The position numbers and the translations under genes are program-made. From contig JAHCMK010000002.1 of NCBI GenBank assembly GCA_019192445.1, positions 600,273-664,272 of the forward strand: a stretch of 64,000 nt of DNA, given 5' to 3'. Below the pieces are notes generated by a model. The model worked only from the letters and a program-made list of their open reading frames with translations. It did not search any database and was not told the origin of the DNA. The stretch comes from Oceanococcus sp. HetDA_MAG_MS8. Lineage in GTDB: Bacteria; Pseudomonadota; Gammaproteobacteria; Nevskiales; Oceanococcaceae. Positions 1 through 8,765 of the stretch are shown here, one piece after another. Position 1 is the first letter of the stretch. Each line of letters opens with the position of its first letter.

Positions 1-257
1 GCGGCGTTCCTAACGATATTCAGCGGAAGATGTTGCGCAATTTGGTGCTGGAGACCTTGGTCGGCTTCGTGCCCGTGGTGGGCGATGTGTTTGACGTGGC
101 TTACCGCGCGAACAGTCGCAATCGTGATTTGGTCGCCACGTGGCTGGAGCAACAAGAGCCGATGCCCCCGCGCCGCCGTCCTTGGCGGGTTTGGGCGCTG
201 TTAATCGTCATCCTTGCATTGGCGGCGTATTCGTTCCGTCATTTATTCGCCGGATAA
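1..257 (+). CDS. DUF4112 family protein, 5' end outside the window
   Basis: The reading frame is open from the first base and ends at the TAA at 255-257, so this is the C-terminal part of a longer protein. An internal ATG at 30 is unlikely to be the true start, because residues before it (GVPNDIQRK) read as normal coding sequence. The visible part carries the DUF4112 signature, a hydrophobic stretch with GFVPVVGDVFD followed by RANSRN, and ends with one C-terminal membrane helix after a proline/arginine-rich linker. DUF4112 proteins are small membrane proteins of unknown function. The stop overlaps the start of the next gene by one base (TAATG), suggesting coupling to the TRAP operon, although a functional link is only inferred. 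Confidence 0.8.
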   Translation, partial: GVPNDIQRKMLRNLVLETLVGFVPVVGDVFDVAYRANSRNRDLVATWLEQQEPMPPRRRPWRVWALLIVILALAAYSFRHLFAG

Positions 258-1102
258 TGCGCACCATGCTGCAAAAAATGACACACGCCGCCATCCCTAT
301 TTGTATAGCCATGGCGGTTTCCAGCTGTTCAATTACAGGCGGCCTGGCTCGTGACATGGAGCGCTCGCTACTGTCGCAGTCGGATCCTCAGCTCGTCGCT
401 GAGGCTATGCCGATGCTCCTGGTGACCTTGGACGCACTGGCCCAGGACAATCCGACGATGCAGCGTCGCTCGGGTGAGCTCCGAAGCACCTATGCCAGCC
501 AGTTCATCAGCGATGCTCAGCGCCAAAAACTGCATGCAGAGCAGGCTTTTGCGGATGTACGTGCAGGTTTATGTGCCAAACAGGCCAGATTGTGCGCAGC
601 CTTAGCGCAACCACCGGCGGAGTTTGAAGCCGTGGTGGCCGAGTCCAAACAGATTGATTGGTTATTCGCTTTAGCCTCGGTCTGGGCGACGCGGATTCAA
701 GTGGACGCTGGGAATTGGCAACGCTTAGCGGAGTTGCCCAAGGTGCGGGCCCTAATGCAGCGGGTGATTGCATTGCAGCCGGATTATGCTGACGGCCAAG
801 CCCTGGCCACCCTGGGAGTGATGGCCGCGCTACTACCACCGAGCCTGGGCGGACAGCCGCAGCAGGCGCGGGACTATTTTGCGCAGGCCTATGCGGCCAG
901 CGACGAGCACAATCTGTTGTACAAGGTCTTCGACGCGGAGTACGTGGCTTGGCCACAACTGGACCAACAGAGCTTTGACGCCACCATCGACACTGTGCTG
1001 AATGCAGATGCCGCGCAATGGCCGGCACAGTGGCGATTGACTAACAGCCTGGCCCAGCAGAGGGCGCAAGAACTCAAGGACAAAGCAAATGATTGGTTTT
1101 AA
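257..1102 (+). CDS. tatT: TRAP transporter T-component lipoprotein (TatT-like)
   Basis: This 281-residue protein begins with a lipoprotein signal peptide whose lipobox is VSSC, at about residue 22. The body is all-helical and TPR-like, matching the TRAP-associated TPR lipoprotein family (TatT, first described in Treponema pallidum), which is thought to bind the substrate-binding TRAP subunit and help present ligand in the periplasm. The ATG at 257 overlaps the upstream stop, and an in-frame ATG at 266 is an alternative. Its end overlaps the dctP-like gene by 14 bases, and dctQ and dctM follow, which is the expected neighbourhood. Family assignment rests on context plus the helical repeat pattern. 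The ligand is unknown. Confidence 0.8.
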   Translation: MRTMLQKMTHAAIPICIAMAVSSCSITGGLARDMERSLLSQSDPQLVAEAMPMLLVTLDALAQDNPTMQRRSGELRSTYASQFISDAQRQKLHAEQAFADVRAGLCAKQARLCAALAQPPAEFEAVVAESKQIDWLFALASVWATRIQVDAGNWQRLAELPKVRALMQRVIALQPDYADGQALATLGVMAALLPPSLGGQPQQARDYFAQAYAASDEHNLLYKVFDAEYVAWPQLDQQSFDATIDTVLNADAAQWPAQWRLTNSLAQQRAQELKDKANDWF

Positions 1103-2111
1103 GCAAGGCTTTGCCAAGGGCTTACTCGGTGTCGCATTAGCATTCGGAAGCGGGTCCGGCTTGGCGCAATCGACAACGCTGAAGATTGCGACTCTGGCAC
1201 CGGATGGGACAGCCTGGATGCAGACCATGCGCAAGGCTGCGGATACGGTGGCCGAACGCACCCAGGATCGTGTCAAGGTGCGCTTCTATCCTGGCGGTGT
1301 GATGGGCAATGACCGCACGGTCTTGCGCAAAATCCGTATTGGGCAGCTCCACGGTGCCGCCTTCACCGGCGGGGAACTCGGCATGGAGGTGCTGGAGTTC
1401 AACGTGTATTCCGTGCCGTTTTTGTTCCGCGACCAAGATGAGGTCGATGCGGTCCGCGCCGAGTTCGATAGGCGTATGGAAGAGGCTGCGGCGCGCCAAG
1501 GCTGGATGACCATGGGAGTGGCAGAGGGCGGCTTTGCGTATTTAATGTCCAGCGCACCCGTGACCGGTGTGGATGACCTCAAGAACCGTAAGGTATGGAT
1601 TCCGCAGGGTGACCGGGTTGCAGCCAAGGCCTTTGAAGTGGCGGGGGTTCCGACCATCGCCCTGACCATTGCAGAGGTCTATGCCGGGCTACAGACACAG
1701 TTGGTGGATACGGTGATCAACACGCCGCAGGGCGCCATTGCACTGCAATGGCATAGCCGGCTAAGCAGCGTGACAGACACTCCCATGAGCTATGTATTCG
1801 GCACGATTGCGCTCAGCGAGCGTGCTTTACGCCGGGTGGATGCGGCCGATCGGCAAATACTAGAGGCGGAGTTTCGCAAAGCTATGGCTGCCATTGATGC
1901 CGTGAGCCGGGAAGATAACGCCGGCGCGCGCGCCGCTTTGCAATCCCAGGGTATGCAGTTTTTGCCACCGCAGCCCGCTGAATTACAGCGTTGGGAAGCG
2001 ATTGCCGCGCAAACTGTGGACGAGCTAGACGGGCAAAAAGCGTATGCAGAGGACTTTTTCCGCCAAGTCCAAAGCTTTTTGGACGATTACCGCAGCGCTG
2101 CTGCGCCTTAA
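1089..2111 (+). CDS. dctP: TRAP transporter substrate-binding protein, DctP family
   Basis: This 340-residue periplasmic solute-binding protein starts with a Sec signal peptide ending near GLAQ. The mature part begins with the family pattern TLKIATLAPDGTAW and continues with YPGGVMGND, the LKNRKVWIP segment and a conserved arginine/aromatic region, all typical of DctP (PF03480). It would capture a small organic acid or hydrophobic ligand and deliver it to the DctQM membrane complex, driven by an ion gradient. An AAGGA ribosome binding site lies about 8 bases before the ATG, inside the end of tatT. Pairing with a TatT lipoprotein marks it as the TatP-type subgroup, for which hydrophobic ligands have been proposed. 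The ligand cannot be read from sequence. Confidence 0.9.
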   Translation: MIGFKQGFAKGLLGVALAFGSGSGLAQSTTLKIATLAPDGTAWMQTMRKAADTVAERTQDRVKVRFYPGGVMGNDRTVLRKIRIGQLHGAAFTGGELGMEVLEFNVYSVPFLFRDQDEVDAVRAEFDRRMEEAAARQGWMTMGVAEGGFAYLMSSAPVTGVDDLKNRKVWIPQGDRVAAKAFEVAGVPTIALTIAEVYAGLQTQLVDTVINTPQGAIALQWHSRLSSVTDTPMSYVFGTIALSERALRRVDAADRQILEAEFRKAMAAIDAVSREDNAGARAALQSQGMQFLPPQPAELQRWEAIAAQTVDELDGQKAYAEDFFRQVQSFLDDYRSAAAP

Positions 2112-2120
2112 CCGGCCAAC

Positions 2121-2609
2121 ATGAAGCCTGCAAAACCCTGGTGGCAGCACCTGGAGGATGGGGTGCTCGGAGCCTTGCTTCTGGCCCTACTGAGCCTGGG
2201 GCTGGCCAAGATTGGGATGCGTTGGGCTGGGGCTGGCGGCGCGAATTGGATTGATCCTCTGGCACGAATGATATTGCTTTGGCTAGCTTTATTCGGTGCA
2301 CTAAGTACCGTCGGTGGTGATCGCCACCTCAACATTCGGTTGCTGCCAGATGCTTTACCAGCGGCCGCAGCTAGAGCGCTCAAGGCCTTGTTGCGCGCAA
2401 CCAGCATGGGCTTTTGCGCCTTTCTGGCTTGGGTGAGCTGGCGTTTCGTGCGCGATGAATGGGAGTACGGTGGCGATTGGATTGGCGGGCTGCCGCTGGC
2501 GGCTCCGTTGGCCGTGATGCCCGTGGTGTTTGCCCTGATGGCTGCCCGATACGCCGCTTTGCTGACGCAGAGCTGGGCCGACGAAGAATCAAGGGAGACG
2601 CCACTATGA
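2121..2609 (+). CDS. dctQ: TRAP transporter small membrane subunit, DctQ family
   Basis: This 162-residue protein has four predicted membrane helices, the usual size and topology of the DctQ subunit. Helix 2 ends before a GDRHLNI segment that matches the conserved region of the family. It forms the small half of the TRAP permease with DctM in the inner membrane. It follows dctP by 9 bases and its TGA overlaps the dctM ATG (ATGA), so the two membrane subunits are translationally coupled. Confidence 0.88.
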   Translation: MKPAKPWWQHLEDGVLGALLLALLSLGLAKIGMRWAGAGGANWIDPLARMILLWLALFGALSTVGGDRHLNIRLLPDALPAAAARALKALLRATSMGFCAFLAWVSWRFVRDEWEYGGDWIGGLPLAAPLAVMPVVFALMAARYAALLTQSWADEESRETPL

Positions 2610-3874
2610 GCCCGGTTGGCTTCCTGTTGCTGGCTGCCGCTTTGGCTGGCCTCCCCTTATTTGTGGTCATCGGGGCCAGCGCGGCGCTGGGTTATCACAG
2701 TGCCGGAATCGATAGTCAGGCCTTAATTATTGAGTTCCAGCGCCTGGCACAAATGCCAGTGCTGCAGGCCATTCCACTGTTTACGGCGGCTGGTTATATT
2801 TTGGGTGAGTCCCAAGCACCGCAGCGCCTCGTTCGCTTAACCCAAGCCTTTTTGGGCTGGCTACCGGGTGGCCTGGCCGTGGTTTGCATCGCAGCTTGTG
2901 CCTTTTTTACCGCGCTTACCGGTGCCAGTGGCGTCACCATCATCGCCTTAGGCGCACTGTTGTATCCGGCATTACGCAGCGCCGACTACCCTTCAGGCTA
3001 TGGCTTGGGTTTGCTCACCAGTGCCGGCTCTCTAGGCTTGCTCTTCGCGCCTTCATTGCCTTTGATCCTGTATGGCGTGGTCGCGCAACAGCTGCAGGTG
3101 GGACCCGCCTTTTCCATCCAGGACTTGTTCTTGGCCGGAGTCATCCCCGGTCTGTTGATGGTTTTGGTCCTGGGACTACATGCCATGTGGGTGTGCCGCA
3201 ATCACCCACGGCCCCAGTTTGTGCGGTCTGAGGCATGGGCGGCCTTATGGGCTAGCCGCTGGGACCTGCCATTACCCTTATTGCTTGTGGGGGGAATCTA
3301 CAGCGGTGCGATTGCGGTATCCGAGGCGGCCTGTTTGGCTTTGTTCTGGGTGCTTCTGACCGAGGTCGTCATCTTGCGCGAGCTGCGCTGGCACCGACTT
3401 CCCGCAGTTTTGGCGGAGTCTATGCAACTGGTAGGCGGTATTTTGCTCATCTTGGGCATGTCTTTAGCGTCGACGAATGTGTTGATTGACGCTGGCGTGC
3501 CCGAGCAGCTGTTCCGCTGGGTTCAACAACGGGTGGACTCCCCCTGGACCTTCCTGTTGCTGCTCAACGTATTTTTGCTGCTGCTGGGCATGCTCCTCGA
3601 CATTTTCTCGGCCATCGTTCTCATGGTGCCCTTGCTCTTGCCCATGGCTGTGGCTTATGACATCCACCCGGTCCATTTGGGCATCGTGTTTCTTGCGAAC
3701 TTGCAGCTGGGTTACTTCACGCCGCCCGTGGGTATGAACTTGTTCATCGCCGCTTGGCGCTTCAATGAGCCGGTGCTGACGGTGGTGAGGGCGTCTTTGC
3801 CCTTTTTTGCCTTGCTCGCCTTGTGCGTACTGCTGCTGACATGGTGGCCGCAGTTGAGCCTGATTTTGCTGTAA
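2606..3874 (+). CDS. dctM: TRAP transporter large membrane subunit, DctM family
   Basis: The 422-residue product has about twelve hydrophobic segments and the DctM hallmarks FFTALTGASGVTI and YFTPPVGMNLF. DctM is the transporting subunit of TRAP systems and works with DctQ and the periplasmic binding protein in ion-coupled uptake. The frame is open further upstream, but the ATG at 2606 is chosen because it overlaps the dctQ stop and has an AAGGGAG ribosome binding site at 2591-2597. Length agrees with the family (about 420-430 residues). No separate promoter was seen, so it is probably the last gene of tatT-dctPQM. Confidence 0.92.
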   Translation: MSPVGFLLLAAALAGLPLFVVIGASAALGYHSAGIDSQALIIEFQRLAQMPVLQAIPLFTAAGYILGESQAPQRLVRLTQAFLGWLPGGLAVVCIAACAFFTALTGASGVTIIALGALLYPALRSADYPSGYGLGLLTSAGSLGLLFAPSLPLILYGVVAQQLQVGPAFSIQDLFLAGVIPGLLMVLVLGLHAMWVCRNHPRPQFVRSEAWAALWASRWDLPLPLLLVGGIYSGAIAVSEAACLALFWVLLTEVVILRELRWHRLPAVLAESMQLVGGILLILGMSLASTNVLIDAGVPEQLFRWVQQRVDSPWTFLLLLNVFLLLLGMLLDIFSAIVLMVPLLLPMAVAYDIHPVHLGIVFLANLQLGYFTPPVGMNLFIAAWRFNEPVLTVVRASLPFFALLALCVLLLTWWPQLSLILL

Positions 3875-4123
3875 GTCCCCCAGCTGCGAGTCCTCAGCCC
3901 AGCCTCTTGTCAGGCTCGGATTACACAGCGCGTCGGCTTTGCGGCCTTGTTGCCGAGCCGCGCACTAGGGATGATGTCATTGGCCGGTTTCAGCAACGCC
4001 TCCCGCTGTGTCGGCTCCCCGGTCGCGCCATGGATGGCGCGGCCGGTTTTGTTTGAAGGCGCCGCAAATGCTGGTGCCTGTACACTGGTGCCGCGTGATG
4101 CGCCCAGCGCTGGAGAAATACAG

Positions 4124-6106
4124 ATGATGATTGTCCGTACAGCTGCCCTGCTCGGACTCTGCCTGCTCACGGCCTGCGGCCAGGGCGGACGGCTGCCTGC
4201 TGCCGAAGGGCGAGCGGCGAACGAAACGCAGCCGCAGCCCGCAGAGCCGGGCGCGACCAATATCATCATTGATCCCGTTGCCGCTTTGGTCCAGCCAGTG
4301 GGTTTGGCATATAAGGTGGAGACCATCCTGGGCACAGGGCCAGACGCCATCCGCCGTGTTGCCTTCGGTATTGATGGCATTCCCGTGCGCGTGGACGTGG
4401 ATGGGGATAGCAGCACTGGGGGCCCGCTCGGTGGTGATATCCAGGTGCACTTTTTCACCCTGTTGCTGTATGCGCGACTGCAGGTAGATCGCGTAGATGG
4501 AGCGGCTGCTGAGCTGCCACTGCAGGTGGATGTGAGCGTTCTTGATCCGCGTAACTTACTGGGTTTGCCTGGTCTACTTGGGCTCGTCGACCCGCGCTTA
4601 CGCGTCGCTCTGGGCGTGGATGCACGCGCCAGTACACTGCCTCAGCGTTTTTCCAGCGAACTGAGCATCTTCGATTCTTTACTCAGTTTCCTGCCACGCT
4701 TTACCTCGGCGCAATTGGATATTCGCAGTTCAGCGGATGTGGATGAGGTGGCCGCCCTGCTTGCCACCTTTACCGAACAAGGCGAAGGAGTGCGCGCCGA
4801 TACCTTAGAGCTGCGTACCGGGTTCAGTCCTGCCGTTGCTGAGGCACTCATTGACGTGGAGCTGGCCCCAGACGCCGAAAACTCCAGTTTGGGCTTGGAG
4901 TCGAGCACTCCCACCGATCTGGACGTTGCTGTTCGAACCACAGATGGGCTGAGCGAGGACCCTACGGGTGAGCGTACGGTTGGGGTGCGCTTGCCGCAGT
5001 TGCAAGGGCGCTTGGATGTCTTGCTGGAGGGGGTTGACGGCCTGGACAGCCTGGATGATGTCGACACTGTGTATGACATTCAGACTCAAGAGCCACTGGC
5101 TTCGCTACAAGTCGATATTGGCGACCGTTCAGATGCGGACTTTGGCCGCAGCGTGGTCATCGTTAAGCCACTGCCCACACAGCTGAAAATTACCCGCACG
5201 GCTGAGGAGGCATTTGTGGTCGATACCAGTGCTCCTGTGGAGGATTTGGCCTATGCGCAGACCCGCAATACGGGTTTGGTGTGGAGCCCAGATACCGACC
5301 CGGCGCAGCCCTTTACAGAACATGTGTTGCGGCAGACTCAGCGCGCAGACGGAACCGAGCAACTATTGGCTCGCCTTGCGGGTTTGAGTAGTGTGAGCCT
5401 GCAGTTTGAACCGGATTTGCAGCTACGCGGTAGCTTGTCCACCGCGCCACTGCAGTATCGTGAAGAAACCTCCTTCGGCTTCACGGAAGCACGCATCGAG
5501 TTACTGCCCGGTGAGTTCTCCATACAGTTCCCGCAAGCAGACGGCAATTTGCTCTTCGCCTACAAGGCGGATGCCGCTGGCCCCGGACTGCGCTACCAAT
5601 CCCAGGATGCGGAGCAGACCACCCAAGCCAATATTCGGCCGCTACCTGCACAGTTTTCCTTGTGCACGGCCAGTGATGATCGCTGCGCGTCCCATGGTCG
5701 CTCTACCGATGCTTCTATTGCCTTTAGCGCTAGCGAATCCATGGTGGTCAACTACCAACAACGCAGCCAGGACGGGCAGCAAGAGATCGCGGTGAACGAC
5801 CTGCGTGTGGAGAACTTGGTGGTCGATGCAGGTACCCGCTCTGGCTCCAGTCGTGGCTACGTGTACTTCGACACCCAAGGGGACGCATTTGGCGGCACCG
5901 TGCTGCAACGCAATGGCGACTCCGGCATTTACCTCAGTTTTTCCGAAGGCACCTTCGCTCGCGAGCGCGTGGTGCGCTACAAGAACTTCATTGAAATTGA
6001 TGAGCGCAGTGGCAAAATGCAATGCCCGGGTCGTGAGGAGCTTGAAATCCGCAGCGGCGGTTTGTGGTTTGATTTTGGATTCTTGCTGGACCAGCTATGT
6101 CAATGA
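4124..6106 (+). CDS. large lipoprotein of unknown function
   Basis: The 660-residue product starts with a clear lipoprotein signal (MMIVRTAALLGLCLLTAC, lipobox LTAC, Cys18), so it should be anchored to a membrane facing the periplasm. The rest is rich in Asp, Ser and Leu in alternating patterns that suggest mostly beta structure. No known domain was recognised. The frame is open upstream to about 3947, but the tandem ATGs at 4124 and 4127 follow a GGAGA site at 4112-4116 and give the perfect signal peptide. The last bases overlap the next lipoprotein gene, so the pair is likely co-expressed and may act together. Confidence 0.75.
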   Translation: MMIVRTAALLGLCLLTACGQGGRLPAAEGRAANETQPQPAEPGATNIIIDPVAALVQPVGLAYKVETILGTGPDAIRRVAFGIDGIPVRVDVDGDSSTGGPLGGDIQVHFFTLLLYARLQVDRVDGAAAELPLQVDVSVLDPRNLLGLPGLLGLVDPRLRVALGVDARASTLPQRFSSELSIFDSLLSFLPRFTSAQLDIRSSADVDEVAALLATFTEQGEGVRADTLELRTGFSPAVAEALIDVELAPDAENSSLGLESSTPTDLDVAVRTTDGLSEDPTGERTVGVRLPQLQGRLDVLLEGVDGLDSLDDVDTVYDIQTQEPLASLQVDIGDRSDADFGRSVVIVKPLPTQLKITRTAEEAFVVDTSAPVEDLAYAQTRNTGLVWSPDTDPAQPFTEHVLRQTQRADGTEQLLARLAGLSSVSLQFEPDLQLRGSLSTAPLQYREETSFGFTEARIELLPGEFSIQFPQADGNLLFAYKADAAGPGLRYQSQDAEQTTQANIRPLPAQFSLCTASDDRCASHGRSTDASIAFSASESMVVNYQQRSQDGQQEIAVNDLRVENLVVDAGTRSGSSRGYVYFDTQGDAFGGTVLQRNGDSGIYLSFSEGTFARERVVRYKNFIEIDERSGKMQCPGREELEIRSGGLWFDFGFLLDQLCQ

Positions 6107-6963
6107 TTCGAGTTGCCGCGCTAGCGATCGTCGTACTCAGTGGCTGCGATGCCAGCTTCTTCGGTGAGGCCTCACCCGATTTCGATAACCCCTTTACCCT
6201 CGGTGAGGTGACGGTGCTGCAGCCGGCTGAGCTCGCTGGCATTAGTGCCTTGGCCGCAAGCCAGCGGCACCCAGGCGCGCTCTATGGCTTGGAGCAGGGC
6301 TCTGGTCAAGCCCAGATTGTGTCTTTTAATGACGATGGCGACGGTCAGGGCCGAATTCTGCTGCAGGATGAGCAGCGCGGACTGTGGCAAGACCTTGCCA
6401 TGCGCGACGAGGCATTGTTGATTTTGACTAGCGATGGGGACTTAGGACGCATTTTGCGCATACCCGAGCCGCGTGATCCGCCACCTTTTGCGGCTGAACT
6501 CACCGTTGAACAGGAGCTGCAGTTTACGCTGCCGGATGCGGCGCCCAGCAGCTGTTTTGGTTTGGCGTCGGCCGCCGAGGGCGGCCCTCTGTGGTTGCTC
6601 TGCGCGAATAACAGTTTGTATCGTCTCAACGCCGAGTTCGAGGCGCCGGAGCCTCTTCAAGCTGTTGCTGAAGGTGTGTTTGCACCGCGCGTAGATATTG
6701 GTAGTCAGCGCGATTTTTCCTTGTCCCCCGGTGGCGAATTTGGCCTGCTCACAGGCAGCATTGCGGCTTTGGTGGTGCAACGCCGTAGTGAGGCAGACCC
6801 CCAGTGGGCGCGCGAGGTGAATGGCCAGCCTGAGGAGATTCGCTGGCAAGGCGCCGATTTCGCAAACCCTCGCAGCGGTCACTTTGCCTTCAACAGCGTG
6901 TTGGTTTATTTGGCCGCGCCCGATCAGCCGCAGGGCCGGCTGTTCGCTATTTTCACCCCCTAG
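6097..6963 (+). CDS. lipoprotein of unknown function, partner of the upstream lipoprotein
   Basis: This 288-residue protein begins MSMIRVAALAIVVLSGCD with lipobox LSGC. Translation may start at 6097 or at the second ATG at 6103, which would overlap the preceding stop as ATGA. Repeated short segments of the type LYGLEQGSGQAQIVSF and LLILTSDGDLGRIL look like beta-propeller blades, but this is a weak impression and no family was recognised. The overlap with the preceding lipoprotein gene suggests a two-gene unit. Confidence 0.72.
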   Translation: MSMIRVAALAIVVLSGCDASFFGEASPDFDNPFTLGEVTVLQPAELAGISALAASQRHPGALYGLEQGSGQAQIVSFNDDGDGQGRILLQDEQRGLWQDLAMRDEALLILTSDGDLGRILRIPEPRDPPPFAAELTVEQELQFTLPDAAPSSCFGLASAAEGGPLWLLCANNSLYRLNAEFEAPEPLQAVAEGVFAPRVDIGSQRDFSLSPGGEFGLLTGSIAALVVQRRSEADPQWAREVNGQPEEIRWQGADFANPRSGHFAFNSVLVYLAAPDQPQGRLFAIFTP

Positions 6964-6994
6964 TGTGGGTGCGCTCCTGCAGCGCAGGCTGGCT

Positions 6995-7462
6995 CTAAAA
7001 CACCCCGGCCGCGAGTCCTGCAGCGAGGCCCGCGCCGATATCTGCCGCGGCCTTCAGGTCGTCTGCTTGCAGAGGGTTATGACAAATCAAAGCCGGAGTG
7101 ACTCGTTGTAAGCGCCAGCCGGTGCAGATTCGGTCCAGGTCGCGCACTGCACCTCGCCCATCGTTGCCACAACCGGTAATGCTTGCGTAAGGGCGGCCTT
7201 GTAAAGCCTCTTCCAGTGCGTAGAAGTGCTTTTCAAACATGATCCTCAGGCCGCCGCAGAGTTGGCCGAAGTTTTCCGGAGCAATGAAGATGTAGCCTTG
7301 AGCCTGGGCGAGATCGGCCTCAGTGGTGGCTTGGGCACGGCGCTTACGCACTCGTACGCCCTCTTGGCGGCGGGCTGCCCGAGCGGCGGCTTGTGCGAGC
7401 CGGGCGTTGGTGCCCGTGGCCGAGAACCAGCTAATGAGCAGTAGGGGAAGATCTGCACGCAT
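6995..7462 (-). CDS. flavodoxin-like NAD(P)H-dependent reductase
   Basis: The 155-residue product has the flavodoxin-like fold pattern: a first strand LLLISWFSATGTNARLAQA that would bind the FMN phosphate, then YIFIAPENFGQLCGGLRIMFE and ITGCGNDGRG, which match the NADPH-dependent FMN reductase and flavodoxin group. It probably shuttles electrons through bound FMN in the cytoplasm. It is transcribed on its own, convergent with the lipoprotein gene and divergent from the gene at 7552. The physiological partner is not evident. Confidence 0.75.
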   Translation of the reverse strand: MRADLPLLLISWFSATGTNARLAQAAARAARRQEGVRVRKRRAQATTEADLAQAQGYIFIAPENFGQLCGGLRIMFEKHFYALEEALQGRPYASITGCGNDGRGAVRDLDRICTGWRLQRVTPALICHNPLQADDLKAAADIGAGLAAGLAAGVF

Positions 7463-7551
7463 GCGCCCACGCTACCCCAGAGCGCGGGGCATGGCCAGTC
7501 GTGGCATGCAACTGGCAAACTATAGGGATAAGCCCGTGCGGAGACATCCTA

Positions 7552-7761
7552 ATGCAACCCGATTGGTCACAGATCCTGAAACAGCACGCTAGTCACCTGC
7601 CCCACTTAGGAGACTTGCATCCAGAGCACCATGCGCACCTGCATGAACTTGTTGGCGACACCGTCGCGCGGGAACTGAAAGCCTTGGATGAAGCTTTGGA
7701 AGCCGCCTTGGAGTTCGTGCCACGTATGCTGCGCGGCACCGTGAAGAAGGTGTTGGGTTAA
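7552..7761 (+). CDS. small protein of unknown function
   Basis: The 69-residue product is histidine-rich near the N-terminus (HLGDLHPEHHAHLHELVGD) and helical and Ala/Leu-rich after that. The ATG at 7552 is preferred over an upstream in-frame start because a GGAGA site lies at 7540-7544 with an 8-base spacer. Its stop overlaps the next start as TAATG, so the two are translationally coupled. No family was recognised. The histidine cluster could bind metal, but that is speculation. Confidence 0.6.
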   Translation: MQPDWSQILKQHASHLPHLGDLHPEHHAHLHELVGDTVARELKALDEALEAALEFVPRMLRGTVKKVLG

Positions 7762-8765
7762 TGCTGGATCTGGCCGCTTTAGAGCTAGATGCAGAACGGC
7801 GAAAACTGGCGAGGCTGCTCGCCGTGGAGGCAGAGTCGCTGCACTATGTCGACGCCCTAGCAGCGGCCGATATCCGTCAGCTGCGGCATACCGTTGAGGC
7901 CCATATATTCGACCGCGGTGCAAAACGATTCCGTGGTCTGGCCAAGTCCACCAAGTTGCTACCGAACAAAGTCAATGCGCTCATTGCCCAGCGTGCTCTG
8001 GGCCCGCGACTGGCTGCGCAGGTGGCAGGGCTGCTGGAGCCAAAGACGGCTGTTGCTTTGGCCGATCAAGTGAGCCTGGAGTTCCGGGCCGACTTGTGCG
8101 GGTATTTAGATCCACGTCGCGCCGGTGATGTACTGCGGGCAATGCCACTGGAGATTGTGCTGCAAACCTCTGCCGAGTTGGTGCGGCGTGGGGACCATAT
8201 GACCATGGCCCGTTTCGTCGACGACCTCAAACCTGAGCAAATTGCAGCCGTTGCCGCTGAAATTGATGCGGTCTCTATGTTGTGGACAGGGTTTTATGTG
8301 GAGTCTGCTCAGAGCTTGGCGCAGCTCATTGGCATGCTCGACGATCAGCAAATCATCGGCACCATTCATGCCGCAGCCAACGAAGAGCTATGGCCTCAGT
8401 CCTTGGCTTTAATGCTGCGTGTCGATGAAACCACCACGGCTCGTATGGTGGCCTTGCTGGCGCAGCAACCGCCAGCGGTGAGTGCCAGCCTTCTGCGTTA
8501 TGCAGATGCGGTGGATGGCTGGTCGGTGCTGGCCCAACTCCTACAACGTGCGGACCCCGCCGACCAACAGCGGCTGCGCGATATGCACGCTGAGGCATCC
8601 CCAGACTGGGTGCGGCACATCGACGAAGCTGCTTATACTCTGCAGCACTGCTATCCGCTTCGGGCTCAGGCTGATCTCGCCAACGGGGTTGACGAGATCA
8701 GCGTGCCATCACTCAAGCGGAGTCTTTATGCAGATGCACATCCATCTGTGGGAAGGGAATGGTGA
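7761..8765 (+). CDS. conserved helical protein with MgtE-N-like repeats
   Basis: The 334-residue product is predicted soluble and all-helical. The segment LDPRRAGDVLRAMPLEIVLQTSAELVRRGDH resembles the helical repeats of the intracellular N-domain of MgtE magnesium channels, but no CBS or membrane domain follows. Function is unknown. It is coupled to the small His-rich gene before it. Its last 53 bases overlap the 3' end of mscS on the opposite strand (8713-8765), so the two messages share a complementary tail. Confidence 0.6.
   Translation: MLDLAALELDAERRKLARLLAVEAESLHYVDALAAADIRQLRHTVEAHIFDRGAKRFRGLAKSTKLLPNKVNALIAQRALGPRLAAQVAGLLEPKTAVALADQVSLEFRADLCGYLDPRRAGDVLRAMPLEIVLQTSAELVRRGDHMTMARFVDDLKPEQIAAVAAEIDAVSMLWTGFYVESAQSLAQLIGMLDDQQIIGTIHAAANEELWPQSLALMLRVDETTTARMVALLAQQPPAVSASLLRYADAVDGWSVLAQLLQRADPADQQRLRDMHAEASPDWVRHIDEAAYTLQHCYPLRAQADLANGVDEISVPSLKRSLYADAHPSVGREW

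Noticed and set aside
507..1276. Long minus-strand frames opposite tatT and dctP
   Set aside because: They are Arg/Pro-rich shadow frames without ribosome binding sites and overlap confident genes.
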